Assembly (NCBI RefSeq): GCF_010729105.1
Contig: NZ_AP022573.1
Coordinates: 5,580,001-5,644,000, forward strand
Length of the DNA: 64,000 nucleotides
Origin: Mycobacterium saskatchewanense
GTDB lineage: Bacteria; Actinomycetota; Actinomycetes; Mycobacteriales; Mycobacteriaceae
Direction: 5' to 3'
In this document: positions 28,017 to 37,648 of the stretch, piece by piece
How the letters are laid out: every line of letters starts with the position of its first letter
Position numbering within the stretch: the first letter of the stretch is position 1
Program-made: the position numbers and the translations under genes
The notes under the pieces: model-generated
Seen by the model: only the letters and a program-made list of their open reading frames with translations
Database searches by the model: none
Told to the model about the DNA's origin: nothing

Positions 28017-29261
28017 ATGCATGTCGCTCTTTTCACCGATCTTCACCCGGACAGCCTCGGGGGGACACAGGTCTCGGTGGCCACCCAGCGTCGCGCCCTG
28101 GAGCAGTGCGGGCACCGGGTGACGGTGTTCACGGCGCCGCTGCCCAAGACGGCCGACCCCGACCCGGGCGTCGTCGAGCTGAAGCCGGTGCCGGTGATCG
28201 CCCCGCTCATGCGCAGGCTGGGCAGGCACGACGACTTCATGTTCGTGTGGCCGTCCAAGGTCAACCGCGCGGTCATCGACGAGGCGTTCCGCACCCGCGA
28301 GCCCGTCGACGTCGTGCACACCCAGGGCGACCTCGGGGTGGCGGTCGCGGGGGTAGAAGCCGCGCGCCGGCACGGCATTCCGGTGGTCCAGACCAAGCAC
28401 ACCCGCTTCGACGTGTACTTCGAGCAAGCCACCGCGACGCCGCTTCCGCTGGCGGTGCTGTTCGCCCAGATGCAGAAGCGGCACCTGTCCCGGGAGTTCA
28501 ACCTGACCCGCGTGAAAGAGGGCCTCGCATCGCGCCTGGCCTGGCGCCTCATGGTGGCGCACGCGCAGGCGGTGGACCACGAGATCACCCCGACGAGGCA
28601 CTTCGCGCGGTCCCTGGCCGGGCGCGGGGTGAGCCGGCCGATCTCGGTCGTCTCCAACGGCGTCGACGACGACGTGATCGACCGCGCCCGCGCGGCCCGG
28701 GTCACCCCCGCCGCGGACGGCGACCCGCTGCGCCTCATCTGGTGCGGGCGGCTGTCGTCGGAAAAGCGCATCACGGCGGCGGTCGAGGCGGTTGCCCAGG
28801 TGGATGGCTGCACGCTGGACATCTACGGTGACGGCCACCTGGTGCCCGCCATCCGCAAGACGATCGAATCCGCCGGCCTCGGCGAGCGGATCCGCCTGCG
28901 CGGCCGGGTGGACCGCGAGGACTGCCTGGTCGCGATGAGGTCGAGCGACGCCCTGCTGTTCACGTCCTACGATTTCGACACCCAGGGCCTGGTGCTGCTG
29001 GAGGCCGCCGCCATGTCGCTGCCGATGATCTACTGCGACCCGGCGCTGGGCGAAACGGTCCCCGAAGGCGGCGGCGTCCTCACCACCAGCCCGTCGCCCG
29101 CCTCGCTCGCCGCGGCTATCCGCGCGCTCGTCGCGGATCGCGCCAAACTGCGCGAGATGACCGACGCTGTCGCCGCGCGCCGGGACGCCGGCCGGCAGTC
29201 GCTGCAGACCGAGAAGATCGTCGCCATCTACAACAGCCTGCTGGACCGGGTGCCCGCGTAG
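28017..29261 (+). CDS. GT4-type glycosyltransferase of unknown acceptor
   Basis: A 414-residue GT-B enzyme starting MHVALFTDLHPDSLGGTQVS, with the glycine-rich acceptor loop, VVSNGVDDDVIDRA, the donor block WCGRLSSEKRITAAVEA and a C-terminal FDTQGLVLLEAAAMSLP. In the EX7E motif of GT4 enzymes the first Glu is replaced by Asp (D-T-Q-G-L-V-L-L-E). ATG 28017 has the site GAGAGG at 28004-28009; the open frame begins at 27921, but the extra N-terminus is not family-like. I know no counterpart at this place in M. tuberculosis. A mannosyl- or glucosyltransferase for a lipid or polysaccharide is possible. Confidence 0.87.
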   Translation: MHVALFTDLHPDSLGGTQVSVATQRRALEQCGHRVTVFTAPLPKTADPDPGVVELKPVPVIAPLMRRLGRHDDFMFVWPSKVNRAVIDEAFRTREPVDVVHTQGDLGVAVAGVEAARRHGIPVVQTKHTRFDVYFEQATATPLPLAVLFAQMQKRHLSREFNLTRVKEGLASRLAWRLMVAHAQAVDHEITPTRHFARSLAGRGVSRPISVVSNGVDDDVIDRARAARVTPAADGDPLRLIWCGRLSSEKRITAAVEAVAQVDGCTLDIYGDGHLVPAIRKTIESAGLGERIRLRGRVDREDCLVAMRSSDALLFTSYDFDTQGLVLLEAAAMSLPMIYCDPALGETVPEGGGVLTTSPSPASLAAAIRALVADRAKLREMTDAVAARRDAGRQSLQTEKIVAIYNSLLDRVPA

Positions 29262-29265
29262 CCTC

Positions 29266-29922
29266 TCAGCGCAGCATCGTCGCGACGATCCCGGACAGGT
29301 AGCCCAGCCGGGCGACCTCGGAGGGGCGGAATTCCGGGCCGGGCCGGCCCAGCACGACCGCCGTGTTCGGGTCGCCCAGCGGGGCCGCGACCATGGTGGT
29401 GTCCATGTCGCGCCACGCCTGCGGCACCCACTCCGCGGTGCCGTCCAGCGTCGATGCCCGCTCGATGGGCAGCCAGGGCGCCGAGTCCTCCTTGGTTTCG
29501 GGCGAGCCCGGGCTGTCGGCGAGGCGCTGCAGCTCGCCGTGGGAACTGCGCAGCACCATGCACCAGCTGACCCGCAGCACCTTGGGCGCCTCGTCGACCA
29601 GGACCTTGAGCCTGGACTCGCCGTCGGCGGCCGCGGCGACGTGGTCGAGCAGCTCCAGCTCCCGGTGCGCTTCCAGCAGCCCGGTATGGGGGCGGACGCT
29701 GTCCACCCGGACACCGGACAGCGACTCCGCGGCGGTGATCAGCGTGTCGGGCATCGCCCCCGGGGGCAGCTCGATGACCAGGTCGTCGATCGCGTTCCCC
29801 GAGCTGCGCTCCACCACGTCGAGTGACAGGATGTCCGCCCCCACCGAGCCGAGCGCCACCGCGAGCGAGCCCAGGCTGCCGGGGCGGTCGACCAGCACGA
29901 TGCGCAACAGATACGACGGCAC
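29266..29922 (-). CDS. ACT domain protein (Rv3013-like)
   Basis: A 218-residue protein with an N-terminal ACT domain ([20 protein letters not shown], then [17 protein letters not shown]) and a GAF-like C-terminal part ([30 protein letters not shown]). ACT domains bind amino acids, so a regulatory role in amino acid metabolism is plausible, but no target is visible. GTG 29922 gives the length of the M. tuberculosis protein; an in-frame start 12 codons upstream exists. Divergent from gatC. Confidence 0.82.
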   Translation of the reverse strand: MPSYLLRIVLVDRPGSLGSLAVALGSVGADILSLDVVERSSGNAIDDLVIELPPGAMPDTLITAAESLSGVRVDSVRPHTGLLEAHRELELLDHVAAAADGESRLKVLVDEAPKVLRVSWCMVLRSSHGELQRLADSPGSPETKEDSAPWLPIERASTLDGTAEWVPQAWRDMDTTMVAAPLGDPNTAVVLGRPGPEFRPSEVARLGYLSGIVATMLR

Positions 29923-30015
29923 GGCCAACACTGTGACACAGGGATGTGTCCGCGGCATTTCGACCGGTCCTTCGTCGAGCGGTGGGCGGCAGGGCGCCGG
30001 CAGGCGTCACCCGAC

Positions 30016-30021
30016 TAGGCT
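30016..30021 (+). promoter_or_regulatory. -10 element of gatCA (near-leaderless)
   Basis: TAGGCT ends eight bases before the GTG of gatC at 30030. This identical hexamer also precedes the cysteine leader and the FAH gene. Confidence 0.5.
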
Positions 30022-30029
30022 TTGCGCTC

Positions 30030-30329
30030 GTGTCCCAGATCTCCCGCGACGAGGTGGCGCACCTGGCCCGGCTGTCCCGGCTGGCGTTGACCGACGGCGA
30101 ACTCGACAGTTTCGCCGGCCAACTCGACGCCATCCTGACCCACGTCAGCCAGGTGCAGGCAGTCGACGTGACCGGCGTCGAAGCGACCGGCAACCCGCTC
30201 AAGGACGTCAACGTCACGCGGCCCGACGAGCCGACGCCGTGCCTGACGCAGCGCGAGGCGCTCGCCGAGGCGCCCGAGGCCGTCGACGGCCGCTTCGCCG
30301 TTCCGCAGATCCTCGGGGACAGCGAGTGA
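30030..30329 (+). CDS. gatC: Asp-tRNA(Asn)/Glu-tRNA(Gln) amidotransferase subunit C
   Basis: A 99-residue GatC, the small stabilising subunit of the tRNA-dependent amidotransferase. It starts [20 protein letters not shown] (GTG start) and ends with the family-typical FAVPQIL. The start choice gives the normal length; the open frame begins further upstream without similarity. The stop overlaps the gatA start (GTGA at 30326-30329), so the C and A subunits are coupled; gatB is encoded 3 kb downstream after pfkA. Confidence 0.94.
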   Translation: MSQISRDEVAHLARLSRLALTDGELDSFAGQLDAILTHVSQVQAVDVTGVEATGNPLKDVNVTRPDEPTPCLTQREALAEAPEAVDGRFAVPQILGDSE

Positions 30330-31807
30330 GCGAACTGATCCGGTCCGACGCCGCGATGCTGGCCGCGCGGATCGCCGCCAAGGAGGTGTCGTCCACCGAG
30401 GTCACCCAGGCGTGCCTGGACCAGATCGCGGCGACCGACGACCGCTACCACGCGTTTCTGCACGTGGCGGCCGACGAGGCGCTCGCGGCGGCGGCCGCCG
30501 TCGACAATGCGGTGGCCGCCGGCGAGCGGCTGCCGTCGGCGCTGGCCGGGGTCCCGCTGGCACTCAAGGACGTCTTCACGACCACGGACATGCCCACCAC
30601 CTGCGGGTCCAAGATCCTCGAGGGCTGGCGATCGCCGTATGACGCCACGGTCACCGTGCGGTTGCGCGCGGCCGGCATCCCGATCCTGGGCAAGACCAAC
30701 ATGGACGAGTTCGCGATGGGTTCGTCGACGGAGAACTCCGCCTACGGCCCCACCCGCAACCCCTGGAACATCGGCCGGGTGCCCGGCGGATCGGGTGGCG
30801 GCAGCGCGGCGGCCCTGGCCGCCTTCCAGGCCCCGCTGGCGATCGGAACCGACACCGGCGGCTCGATCCGGCAGCCGGCCGCGCTGACCGCGACGGTCGG
30901 CGTCAAACCCACCTACGGCACGGTGTCCCGGTACGGGCTGGTGGCCTGCGCGTCGTCGTTGGACCAGGGCGGCCCGTGCGCGCGGACCGTGCTCGACACC
31001 GCGCTGCTGCACCAGGTGATCGCCGGCCATGACCTGCGCGACTCGACCTCCGTCGACGCGCCGGTGCCCGACGTGGTGGGCGCCGCCCGGGCCGGCGCCT
31101 CCGGGGACCTGCGCGGCGTGCGCGTCGGCGTGGTCAAGCAGCTGCGCGGCGAGGGCTACCAGCCCGGGGTGCTGGCGTCGTTCGAGGCCGCCGTCAAGCA
31201 GCTGACCGCGCAGGGCGCCGAGGTCAGCGAGGTCGACTGCCCGCATTTCGAATACGCCCTGGCCGCCTACTACCTGATCCTGCCGTCGGAGGTGTCCAGC
31301 AACCTGGCGCGCTTCGACGCCATGCGCTACGGCCTGCGGGTGGGCGACGACGGCACCCACAGCGCCGAGGAAGTGATGGCCCTGACCCGGGCCGCCGGGT
31401 TCGGGCCCGAGGTCAAGCGGCGCATCATGATCGGCACCTACGCGCTGTCGGCCGGCTATTACGACGCCTACTACAACCAGGCGCAGAAGGTGCGCACGCT
31501 GATCGCCCGTGACCTCGATCGGGCCTATGAGTCCGTCGACGTCGTGGTGTCGCCGACCACGCCCACGACGGCGTTCCCGATCGGCGAGAAGGTCGACGAC
31601 CCGCTGGCGATGTACCTGTTCGACCTGTGCACGCTGCCGCTCAACCTGGCGGGTCATTGCGGCATGTCGGTGCCAGCGGGGCTGTCCCCGGACGACGGCC
31701 TGCCCGTCGGGCTGCAGATCATGGCCCCGGCGTTGGCCGACGACCGGCTGTACCGGGTGGGCGCCGCCTACGAGGCGGTCCGGGGCGCGTTGCCGAGCGC
31801 GATCTAG
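30326..31807 (+). CDS. gatA: Asp-tRNA(Asn)/Glu-tRNA(Gln) amidotransferase subunit A
   Basis: A 493-residue amidase-signature glutaminase subunit. The catalytic triad is visible: Lys in [10 protein letters not shown], the cis-Ser in [14 protein letters not shown] and the nucleophile Ser in [13 protein letters not shown]. It frees ammonia from glutamine, which GatB uses to amidate misacylated tRNA. GTG start overlaps gatC. Full length. The downstream intergenic region holds a 12-bp inverted repeat (31836-31893). Confidence 0.97.
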   Translation: MSELIRSDAAMLAARIAAKEVSSTEVTQACLDQIAATDDRYHAFLHVAADEALAAAAAVDNAVAAGERLPSALAGVPLALKDVFTTTDMPTTCGSKILEGWRSPYDATVTVRLRAAGIPILGKTNMDEFAMGSSTENSAYGPTRNPWNIGRVPGGSGGGSAAALAAFQAPLAIGTDTGGSIRQPAALTATVGVKPTYGTVSRYGLVACASSLDQGGPCARTVLDTALLHQVIAGHDLRDSTSVDAPVPDVVGAARAGASGDLRGVRVGVVKQLRGEGYQPGVLASFEAAVKQLTAQGAEVSEVDCPHFEYALAAYYLILPSEVSSNLARFDAMRYGLRVGDDGTHSAEEVMALTRAAGFGPEVKRRIMIGTYALSAGYYDAYYNQAQKVRTLIARDLDRAYESVDVVVSPTTPTTAFPIGEKVDDPLAMYLFDLCTLPLNLAGHCGMSVPAGLSPDDGLPVGLQIMAPALADDRLYRVGAAYEAVRGALPSAI

Positions 31808-31835
31808 CGCCGGGCAGGCGCGCGCTCTTTTGTGA

Positions 31836-31893
31836 CGAGCAGACGCAAACTCGCGTCATTTGCGGCAGTTCGGCGCGATTCTGCGTCTGCTCG
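31836..31893. repeat. 12-bp inverted repeat between gatA and pfkA
   Basis: CGAGCAGACGCA (31836-31847) and TGCGTCTGCTCG (31882-31893) are perfect arms separated by 34 bases. It may act as a terminator-like stem after gatA or represent a dispersed intergenic palindrome; there is no T run. Confidence 0.55.
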
Positions 31894-31929
31894 CGCCATC
31901 TCAGTGGGGCGCAGGGCAAGATGAGGGGC

Positions 31930-32961
31930 ATGCGGATCGGAGTTCTCACGGGGGGCGGCGACTGCCCCGGTCTCAACGCCGTCATCCGGGCGGTGGTGCG
32001 GACCTGCGATTCCCGATACGGCTCGTCCGTCGTCGGGTTTCAGGACGGGTGGCGTGGGTTGTTGGAGAACCGGCGCATCCAGCTGCAAAACGACGACCGC
32101 AACGACCGCCTGCTGGCCAAGGGCGGGACGATGCTGGGCACCGCCCGTGTGCATCCCGACAAGCTGCGCGCCGGGCTGGACCAGATCAAGCAGACGCTGG
32201 ACGACAACGGCATCGATGTCCTCATTCCCATCGGCGGTGAAGGGACCCTGACCGCCGCGCACTGGCTGTCGGAGGAGAACGTGCCCGTCGTCGGGGTGCC
32301 GAAGACGATCGACAACGACATCGACTGCACCGACGTCACTTTCGGCCACGACACCGCTCTGACGGTGGCGACCGACGCCATCGACCGGTTGCACAGCACC
32401 GCCGAATCGCACCAGCGGGTGATGCTCGTGGAGGTGATGGGCAGACACGCGGGCTGGATCGCGCTGAACGCGGGCCTGGCCTCGGGCGCGCACATGACCC
32501 TGATTCCCGAGCAGCCCTTCGACGTCGAGGAGGTGTGCCGGCTCGTCAAACGCCGTTTCCAACGCGGGGATTCACACTTCATCTGCGTGGTGGCCGAAGG
32601 GGCGAAACCGATCGCGGGCTCAATCACGTTGCGCGAAGGCGGCCTTGACGAGTTCGGCCACGAGAAGTTCACCGGCGTGGCCGCCCAGCTCGCCGTCGAG
32701 GTCGAAAAACGCATCAACAAGGAAGTGCGGGTAACGGTGCTGGGCCACGTCCAGCGCGGCGGCACCCCGACCGCCTACGACCGCGTGCTGGCCACCCGGT
32801 TCGGCGTCAACGCCGCCGACGCCGCGCACGCGGGGGAGTACGGCCAGATGGTGTCGTTGCGCGGACAGGACATCGGCCGGGTTCCGCTGGGGGATGCGGT
32901 ACGCCAGCTCAAACTCGTGCCCGAGAGCCGGTACGACGACGCGGCGGCCTTCTTCGGCTGA
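31930..32961 (+). CDS. pfkA: 6-phosphofructokinase
   Basis: A 343-residue phosphofructokinase, the committed glycolytic step. The N-terminus [20 protein letters not shown] binds ATP. The effector/ATP motif reads PIGGEGTL, and the catalytic Asp lies in VPKTIDNDI, the form found in actinobacterial group III enzymes. ATG 31930 is preferred; an ATG nine bases upstream in the same frame is an alternative. A convincing intrinsic terminator follows at 32998-33022. Confidence 0.96.
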   Translation: MRIGVLTGGGDCPGLNAVIRAVVRTCDSRYGSSVVGFQDGWRGLLENRRIQLQNDDRNDRLLAKGGTMLGTARVHPDKLRAGLDQIKQTLDDNGIDVLIPIGGEGTLTAAHWLSEENVPVVGVPKTIDNDIDCTDVTFGHDTALTVATDAIDRLHSTAESHQRVMLVEVMGRHAGWIALNAGLASGAHMTLIPEQPFDVEEVCRLVKRRFQRGDSHFICVVAEGAKPIAGSITLREGGLDEFGHEKFTGVAAQLAVEVEKRINKEVRVTVLGHVQRGGTPTAYDRVLATRFGVNAADAAHAGEYGQMVSLRGQDIGRVPLGDAVRQLKLVPESRYDDAAAFFG

Positions 32962-32997
32962 GCGGATTAAGCAAACGGCAGGTAGCGCCGGCCTAAC

Positions 32998-33022
32998 GGC
33001 GGCCGAAATTTGCCGCCTTTTT
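32998..33022 (+). terminator. intrinsic terminator after pfkA
   Basis: GGCGGC (32998-33003), an 8-base loop, GCCGCC (33012-33017), then TTTTT. It lies 37 bases after the pfkA stop. Confidence 0.7.
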
Positions 33023-33151
33023 CCCGTGGGCACAGATTGATGGTTTCCGGGCCAGCGCAGAGCGGCCATACCCGAAGGTATGAACAACCGCGGTTCGGTT
33101 CGCGGAGTCGTTCAGCGGTCAGCTGGATTGGGTGGGTCCGCCGGGCCGGCA

Positions 33152-33351
33152 GGCTCCGGCTCCGCCGGCCTCGCGGTCACCGCGGGGTCTGGTGGTGGTG
33201 ACCCGCTTCGCCCGGGTCCGCCGGCCTCGCGGTCACCACGGGGTCTGGTGGTGGTGACCCGCTTCGCCCGGCTCCGCCGGCCTCGCGGTCACCACGGGGT
33301 CTGGTGGTGGTGACCCGCTTCGCCCGGCTCCGCCGGCCTCGCGGTCACCAC
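33152..33351 (+). repeat. 56-bp tandem repeat array upstream of gatB
   Basis: Three units of exactly 56 bases start at 33170, 33226 and 33282, each beginning CTCGCGGTCACC; partial units flank them. Units 2 and 3 are identical; unit 1 differs at a few bases. Each contains the inverted pair GGTCACCAC / GTGGTGACC, so each can form a hairpin. The array ends at the -10 element of gatB. It resembles a MIRU/VNTR-type locus and a related array occurs at 57414-57554. The rest of the 403-base pfkA-gatB gap holds only the pfkA terminator. Confidence 0.85.
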
Positions 33352-33357
33352 TACGAT
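33352..33357 (+). promoter_or_regulatory. -10 element of gatB (leaderless) abutting the repeat array
   Basis: TACGAT ends seven bases before the gatB ATG at 33365. The -35 region falls inside the last tandem repeat. Confidence 0.6.
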
Positions 33358-33364
33358 CGACGGC

Positions 33365-34876
33365 ATGAGTGTTGCTACCGGCGCCGAGCTGATGGACTAC
33401 GACGACGTCCTCGCGCGCTTCGATCCGGTGCTCGGGCTCGAGGTGCACGTCGAGCTGTCCACCGCGACGAAAATGTTCTGCGGCTGCTCCACCACATTCG
33501 GCGGGGAACCCAATACCCAGGTATGCCCGGTATGTCTCGGTCTGCCCGGCTCGCTGCCGGTGCTCAACCAGGCCGCGGTGGAGTCGGCCATCCGCATCGG
33601 GCTGGCGCTGAACTGCGAGATCGTGCCGTGGTGCCGCTTCGCGCGCAAGAACTACTTTTACCCGGACATGCCGAAGAACTATCAGATCTCGCAGTACGAC
33701 GAGCCGATCGCCATCAACGGCTACCTCGAGGTGCCCCTGGACGACGGCAGCACCTGGCGCGTGGACATCGAGCGGGCGCACATGGAAGAGGACACCGGCA
33801 AGCTCACCCACTTGGGCAGCGAAACCGGCCGGATTCACGGCGCGACCACGTCGCTCATCGACTACAACCGGGCCGGCGTGCCGCTGATCGAAATCGTCAC
33901 CAAGCCCATTGTGGGAGCGGGCGCCAGGGCGCCGCAGATTGCCCGCACGTACGTCACCGCGTTGCGAGACCTATTGCGCGCCTTGGAAGTATCCGATGTG
34001 CGGATGGACCAGGGGTCGATGCGGTGCGACTCCAACGTGTCGCTGAAGCCGTCCGGCGCGGAGCAGTTCGGCACCCGGACCGAGACCAAGAATGTCAACT
34101 CGCTGCGCAGCGTCGAAGTCGCCGTCCGCTACGAGATGCAGCGGCAGGCAGCCGTCCTGGCCTCCGGTGGCCGAATCACGCAGGAAACCAGGCACTTTCA
34201 CGAGGCTGGATACACCAGCCCGGGCCGCACCAAGGAAACCGCCGAGGACTACCGCTATTTCCCCGAGCCCGACCTCGAACCCGTCGCGCCCAGCCGCGAT
34301 CTCGTGGAGCGGCTGCGACAGACGATTCCCGAGCTACCGTGGTTGACGCGCAAGCGAATCCAGCAAGAGTGGGGCGTATCCGACGAGGTGATGCGGGACC
34401 TCGTCAACGCCGGCGCGGTCGATCAGGTGATTGCCACCGTCAAGCACGGGGCGTCCAGCGAGCAGGCGCGCGCATGGTGGGGCAACTTCTTGGTGCAGAA
34501 GGCCAACGAGGCGAACGTCGGCCTCGATGAACTGGCCATCACCCCGGCTCAGGTGGCTGCAGTGATCACGCTCGTCGAGGAGGGCAAGCTGTCCGTGAAG
34601 CTCGCCCGCCAGGTCGTCGAGGGGGTGCTGGCCGGGGAGGGCGAGCCCGAACAGGTGATGACCGCCCGCGGCCTGGAGCTCGTGCGCGACGACTCGGTCA
34701 CCCAGGCCGCCGTCGACGAGGCGCTGGCCGCCAATCCGGATGTGGCGGAGAAGATCCGCGGCGGCAAGGTGGCCGCGGCCGGCGCGATCGTCGGAGCGGT
34801 GATGAAGGCCACCCGGGGTCAGGCCGACGCGGCCCGCGTGCGCGAACTCGTGCTGGCGGCCTGCGGGCAGGGCTGA
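33365..34876 (+). CDS. gatB: Asp-tRNA(Asn)/Glu-tRNA(Gln) amidotransferase subunit B
   Basis: A 503-residue GatB. The N-terminal cradle domain has [16 protein letters not shown] and [15 protein letters not shown] with the paired zinc-type cysteines (CGC and CPVC), followed by [13 protein letters not shown] and a C-terminal YqeY-like tail domain. It binds the misacylated tRNA and carries out its phosphorylation and amidation with ammonia from GatA. Start ATG 33365 fits the leaderless promoter. Confidence 0.97.
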   Translation: MSVATGAELMDYDDVLARFDPVLGLEVHVELSTATKMFCGCSTTFGGEPNTQVCPVCLGLPGSLPVLNQAAVESAIRIGLALNCEIVPWCRFARKNYFYPDMPKNYQISQYDEPIAINGYLEVPLDDGSTWRVDIERAHMEEDTGKLTHLGSETGRIHGATTSLIDYNRAGVPLIEIVTKPIVGAGARAPQIARTYVTALRDLLRALEVSDVRMDQGSMRCDSNVSLKPSGAEQFGTRTETKNVNSLRSVEVAVRYEMQRQAAVLASGGRITQETRHFHEAGYTSPGRTKETAEDYRYFPEPDLEPVAPSRDLVERLRQTIPELPWLTRKRIQQEWGVSDEVMRDLVNAGAVDQVIATVKHGASSEQARAWWGNFLVQKANEANVGLDELAITPAQVAAVITLVEEGKLSVKLARQVVEGVLAGEGEPEQVMTARGLELVRDDSVTQAAVDEALAANPDVAEKIRGGKVAAAGAIVGAVMKATRGQADAARVRELVLAACGQG

Positions 34877-34942
34877 CCGCAAGCCCGGCGACGCGACACG
34901 CCGATAGTTCACCGCGGGAGTCACCCGCGACCGGGCCGGAGG

Positions 34943-36064
34943 TTAGGTCTTGTCGTCGTTGTTGCGCGGGAAGCCGCCGCCCTGCGGGAAGAGCGGGAAC
35001 ACCACGTCGTCGAGCTTCTCGGCGTCCCCGGCGGTCTTGTTGACAGTGGCGCCCCACACGTTGCCGTCCGGCGACATTCGCAACGCCCACGCATGGGCGT
35101 GGGTGTCCTTGCGCACGACGTCGGGTTCGCCGGTGACCGCACCCGTGGAGGGGGCAAGCCGCACGGCCACCGTCAGCTTGGTGTTGATCAGGTTTACCAG
35201 CACGGTGCCGTCCATGGCCGCGCACCCGGCGACGCCCGGCTTATCCGGCCAGGTCCACACCGTGGACACCTCCGAGGTTTTGGTGATGCGCTGCAACCGG
35301 TCCGCCGTCGGGGTGCGGTCCGCGACATAGAGCGAGCCGTCGACGGGGTCGGTGCACAGTCCGCCGCCGGCGCCGACACCGGACAGCGCGGTCGTCGGCG
35401 GCGCCTGCCCGATGGTCGTCGGCTGCTCGATGCGCAGCACCTTGCCGGCCAACGACTTCGGGTCGGCGGCCATCGCGGGATTGCCCGCGTCGCCGGTCAT
35501 CACCACCAGGGTGGTCGGGCTGGTGAAGATCAACGCTCCGGTGTTTCCGTTGGCGCCCTTGGGAATTCCGGTCAGGATGTCCTTCGGAATGTCGCCGTCG
35601 GCGATGCGGATGACACGGTTGTCGGTGGGCGTGCTGATGTAGGCGTACATCAGGCGGTCCTGGTTGTAGGTGGGTGACAGCACGATGTCCATCAGCCCGC
35701 CGTCACCGGACGGGTCCACCGGGATCACCATCTTCACCTTCGGCTCGGCGCTGACGGAGATCTCCTTGACGGCGCCGGTGGTGCGTTCGCCGACCAGCGC
35801 AGTCTTGCTGTCGGGACCCATGATCAGGCCGCTGGTGCTCTCCAGGCAGCCCTGCATCACACCCGGCGCGGGGCAGGCCTTCGGGAAGGGCGTCGGCGGC
35901 AGGGGCGGCGGCGGGGGAGGGCTCGAGCTGGGCTGGGGCTTGAGCTCGGGCGCGGTAGTGAACGGCTGGGACTGGGCGTCGTTGAACCGCGCGCACCCAC
36001 CCGACACGACCACGACCGCGCTGAGCGCGGCGAACCCGCATCGAACCGAGCGCCGAATCCGCAT
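34943..36064 (-). CDS. lppZ: lipoprotein LppZ, beta-propeller sugar-dehydrogenase-like
   Basis: A 373-residue secreted lipoprotein. The signal peptide RCGFAALSAVVVVSGGC ends in a lipobox Cys, then a proline-rich linker (PSSSPPPPPPLPPTPFP). The main domain shows repeats typical of PQQ-dependent glucose/sorbosone dehydrogenase-like beta-propellers (GDGGLMDIVLSPTYNQDRLM, GGLCTDPVDGSLYVADRT). ATG 36064 gives the M. tuberculosis length; an upstream open extension is not signal-like. Convergent with gatB. Function unknown; an enzyme or scaffold on the cell surface. Confidence 0.88.
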   Translation of the reverse strand: MRIRRSVRCGFAALSAVVVVSGGCARFNDAQSQPFTTAPELKPQPSSSPPPPPPLPPTPFPKACPAPGVMQGCLESTSGLIMGPDSKTALVGERTTGAVKEISVSAEPKVKMVIPVDPSGDGGLMDIVLSPTYNQDRLMYAYISTPTDNRVIRIADGDIPKDILTGIPKGANGNTGALIFTSPTTLVVMTGDAGNPAMAADPKSLAGKVLRIEQPTTIGQAPPTTALSGVGAGGGLCTDPVDGSLYVADRTPTADRLQRITKTSEVSTVWTWPDKPGVAGCAAMDGTVLVNLINTKLTVAVRLAPSTGAVTGEPDVVRKDTHAHAWALRMSPDGNVWGATVNKTAGDAEKLDDVVFPLFPQGGGFPRNNDDKT

Positions 36065-36280
36065 GACCGACAGGCTACGGAACCCGCGGTCATGGCCGCC
36101 ACACGCCCGCGTGTGCGCGCCCGTCGGCAACCCCCACCGCCGGTGCGGAATCGGCGCAGAAATGCCGCAAGACGGGGCCGGACGGCGATTTTGGGCCGAA
36201 TCGGCCGCATTTTGGCGCGCCGACCCGTGATTTCCGCGCGAAAGCGCCGCTCAAATCCCCAATTCAGGACCAATTGCCCT

Positions 36281-36286
36281 TACCCT
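36281..36286 (+). promoter_or_regulatory. -10 element of doxX (leaderless)
   Basis: TACCCT ends seven bases before the GTG at 36294, ideal spacing for a leaderless transcript. Confidence 0.5.
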
Positions 36287-36293
36287 GACACGC

Positions 36294-37151
36294 GTGACCA
36301 GTCAATCGAATGACGCACATTGGCAGCGGCCCGGGGAATCCCCCGCGCCGAACCCGGGACGCCCCGCCTCGGCGCGCCTGGTCGACCCCGAAGACGACCT
36401 GACGCCGGTCGGGTATCCGGGTGACTTCGGAACCACGACCGTCATCCCCTACCAGGACCCCGGCAACTCGGCCGGTCCCGGCAACTCGACGTACAACCTC
36501 CTCGACCACCAGGAGCCGTTGCCGTACGTCCAGCCGCAGCCGGCGGCGCACCCGGCGCCGATCTCGGCCACCGAGCCCGCACGCATCGATTCGGACGACG
36601 ACGACGACCGGCTACGCCCCGGCGGCCGCCGCGGCACCCAGCACCTCGGTTTGCTGGTGTTGCGGGTGGGCCTCGGCGTGGTGCTCGCCGCCCACGGCCT
36701 GCAGAAGGTGTTCGGCTGGTGGGGCGGGGGCGGCCTGACCGGCCTGCGGAACTCCCTGACCGATGTCGGTTACCACCACGCCGACATCCTCGCGTACGTC
36801 AGCGCCGGCGGCGAGATCGTCGCGGGCGTGTTGCTGGTGCTGGGATTGTTCACCCCGGTGGCCGCCGCGGGCGCCCTGGCGTTCCTGATCAACGGCCTGC
36901 TGGCCACCGTTTCCGGCAGCTCTCGCTCGCACGCGTTCGCGTTCTTCCTGCCACAAGGGCACGAATACCAGATCACGCTCATCGTCATGGCCGTCGCCGT
37001 CGTGCTGTGCGGACCGGGCCGGTATGGGCTCGACGCGGGCCGCGGTTGGGCCCACCGACCCTTCATCGGGTCATTCGTGGCCCTGCTGGCCGGCATCGCC
37101 GCCGGTGTCGGGGTGTGGGTGCTGCTCAACGGCGTCAACCCCATCGCCTGA
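36294..37151 (+). CDS. DoxX family integral membrane protein (Rv3005c-like)
   Basis: A 285-residue protein. The first 115 residues are hydrophilic, proline-rich and acidic. Four hydrophobic helices follow, starting HLGLLVLRVGLGVVLAAHGLQ, with FGWWGGGGLTGL and AFAFFLPQGHEYQITLI typical of DoxX. In M. tuberculosis the corresponding protein Rv3005c links superoxide dismutase SodA and thiosulfate sulfurtransferase SseA in a membrane oxidoreductase complex. GTG start with a leaderless promoter. Its 3' end overlaps the convergent PH-domain gene by 81 bases. Confidence 0.9.
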   Translation: MTSQSNDAHWQRPGESPAPNPGRPASARLVDPEDDLTPVGYPGDFGTTTVIPYQDPGNSAGPGNSTYNLLDHQEPLPYVQPQPAAHPAPISATEPARIDSDDDDDRLRPGGRRGTQHLGLLVLRVGLGVVLAAHGLQKVFGWWGGGGLTGLRNSLTDVGYHHADILAYVSAGGEIVAGVLLVLGLFTPVAAAGALAFLINGLLATVSGSSRSHAFAFFLPQGHEYQITLIVMAVAVVLCGPGRYGLDAGRGWAHRPFIGSFVALLAGIAAGVGVWVLLNGVNPIA

Positions 37152-37538
37152 CGCCTGCTCCTGGCGGTAGGGGTTGGGCACCCGGCCCGAACTTGCCTCG
37201 GTGAGCAGTGGGAGCGTCGCGAAGGTCACCGCGGGCAGGCGCAGCTCGCCGCCGTCCTTGAGGCGGGCCCGCGCCCACGAGCCCCGGTGGAAGCGCAGCC
37301 CGTCGATCTCCTCCCACCGCACCGTGCGGCTGCCCCGCAGCGTCCGCACGGTGACACCCTCCGCGTCGGCCACGGTGCGCAGCCGGATGATCAACGCCGA
37401 CAAGATCACCGGAACGATCAGCAGCGGCGCCGACGGCGGCCACACCAGCACCGGTATGAGCAATCCCAGGGTCAGGTAGCCGACGGCGAGGTGCGCCATC
37501 GGCGACACCCTGATGACGACGGGCGAGCCAGTAATCAC
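37071..37538 (-). CDS. membrane PH-domain protein (Cfp6/Rv3004-like)
   Basis: A 155-residue protein with two adjacent hydrophobic segments (LAVGYLTLGLLIPVLVW and PLLIVPVILSALII) and a PH-like domain (GVTVRTLRGSRTVRWEEIDG, FHRGSWARARLKDGGELRLP). It matches the low-molecular-weight protein antigen Cfp6. The frame continues past the usual end PNPYR for about 30 residues that lie antisense to doxX, so the C-terminus is longer than I would expect. GTG 37538 is chosen; ATG 37499 is an alternative. Function unknown. Confidence 0.82.
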   Translation of the reverse strand: MITGSPVVIRVSPMAHLAVGYLTLGLLIPVLVWPPSAPLLIVPVILSALIIRLRTVADAEGVTVRTLRGSRTVRWEEIDGLRFHRGSWARARLKDGGELRLPAVTFATLPLLTEASSGRVPNPYRQEQASGDGVDAVEQHPHPDTGGDAGQQGHE

Positions 37539-37610
37539 CCCCGCATCATCCCACCGCCCGCGGCAAGGCCGGCGCCTCGGCGGATGCGGGCCGTCGCGCG
37601 GGCAGCGGAT

Positions 37611-37640
37611 TTGACGGTTGAGCTGTGGGAAGGCTACCTT
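37611..37640 (+). promoter_or_regulatory. ilvB operon promoter
   Basis: TTGACG (37611-37616) and TACCTT (37635-37640) are separated by 18 bases. The -10 ends 8 bases before the leader peptide ATG at 37649, so the leader transcript is probably leaderless. Confidence 0.75.
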
Positions 37641-37648
37641 CGGAGACT

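Noticed and set aside
33152..33351. Possible CRISPR array
   Set aside because: The 56-base units are contiguous with no unique spacers and no cas genes nearby; this is a tandem repeat.
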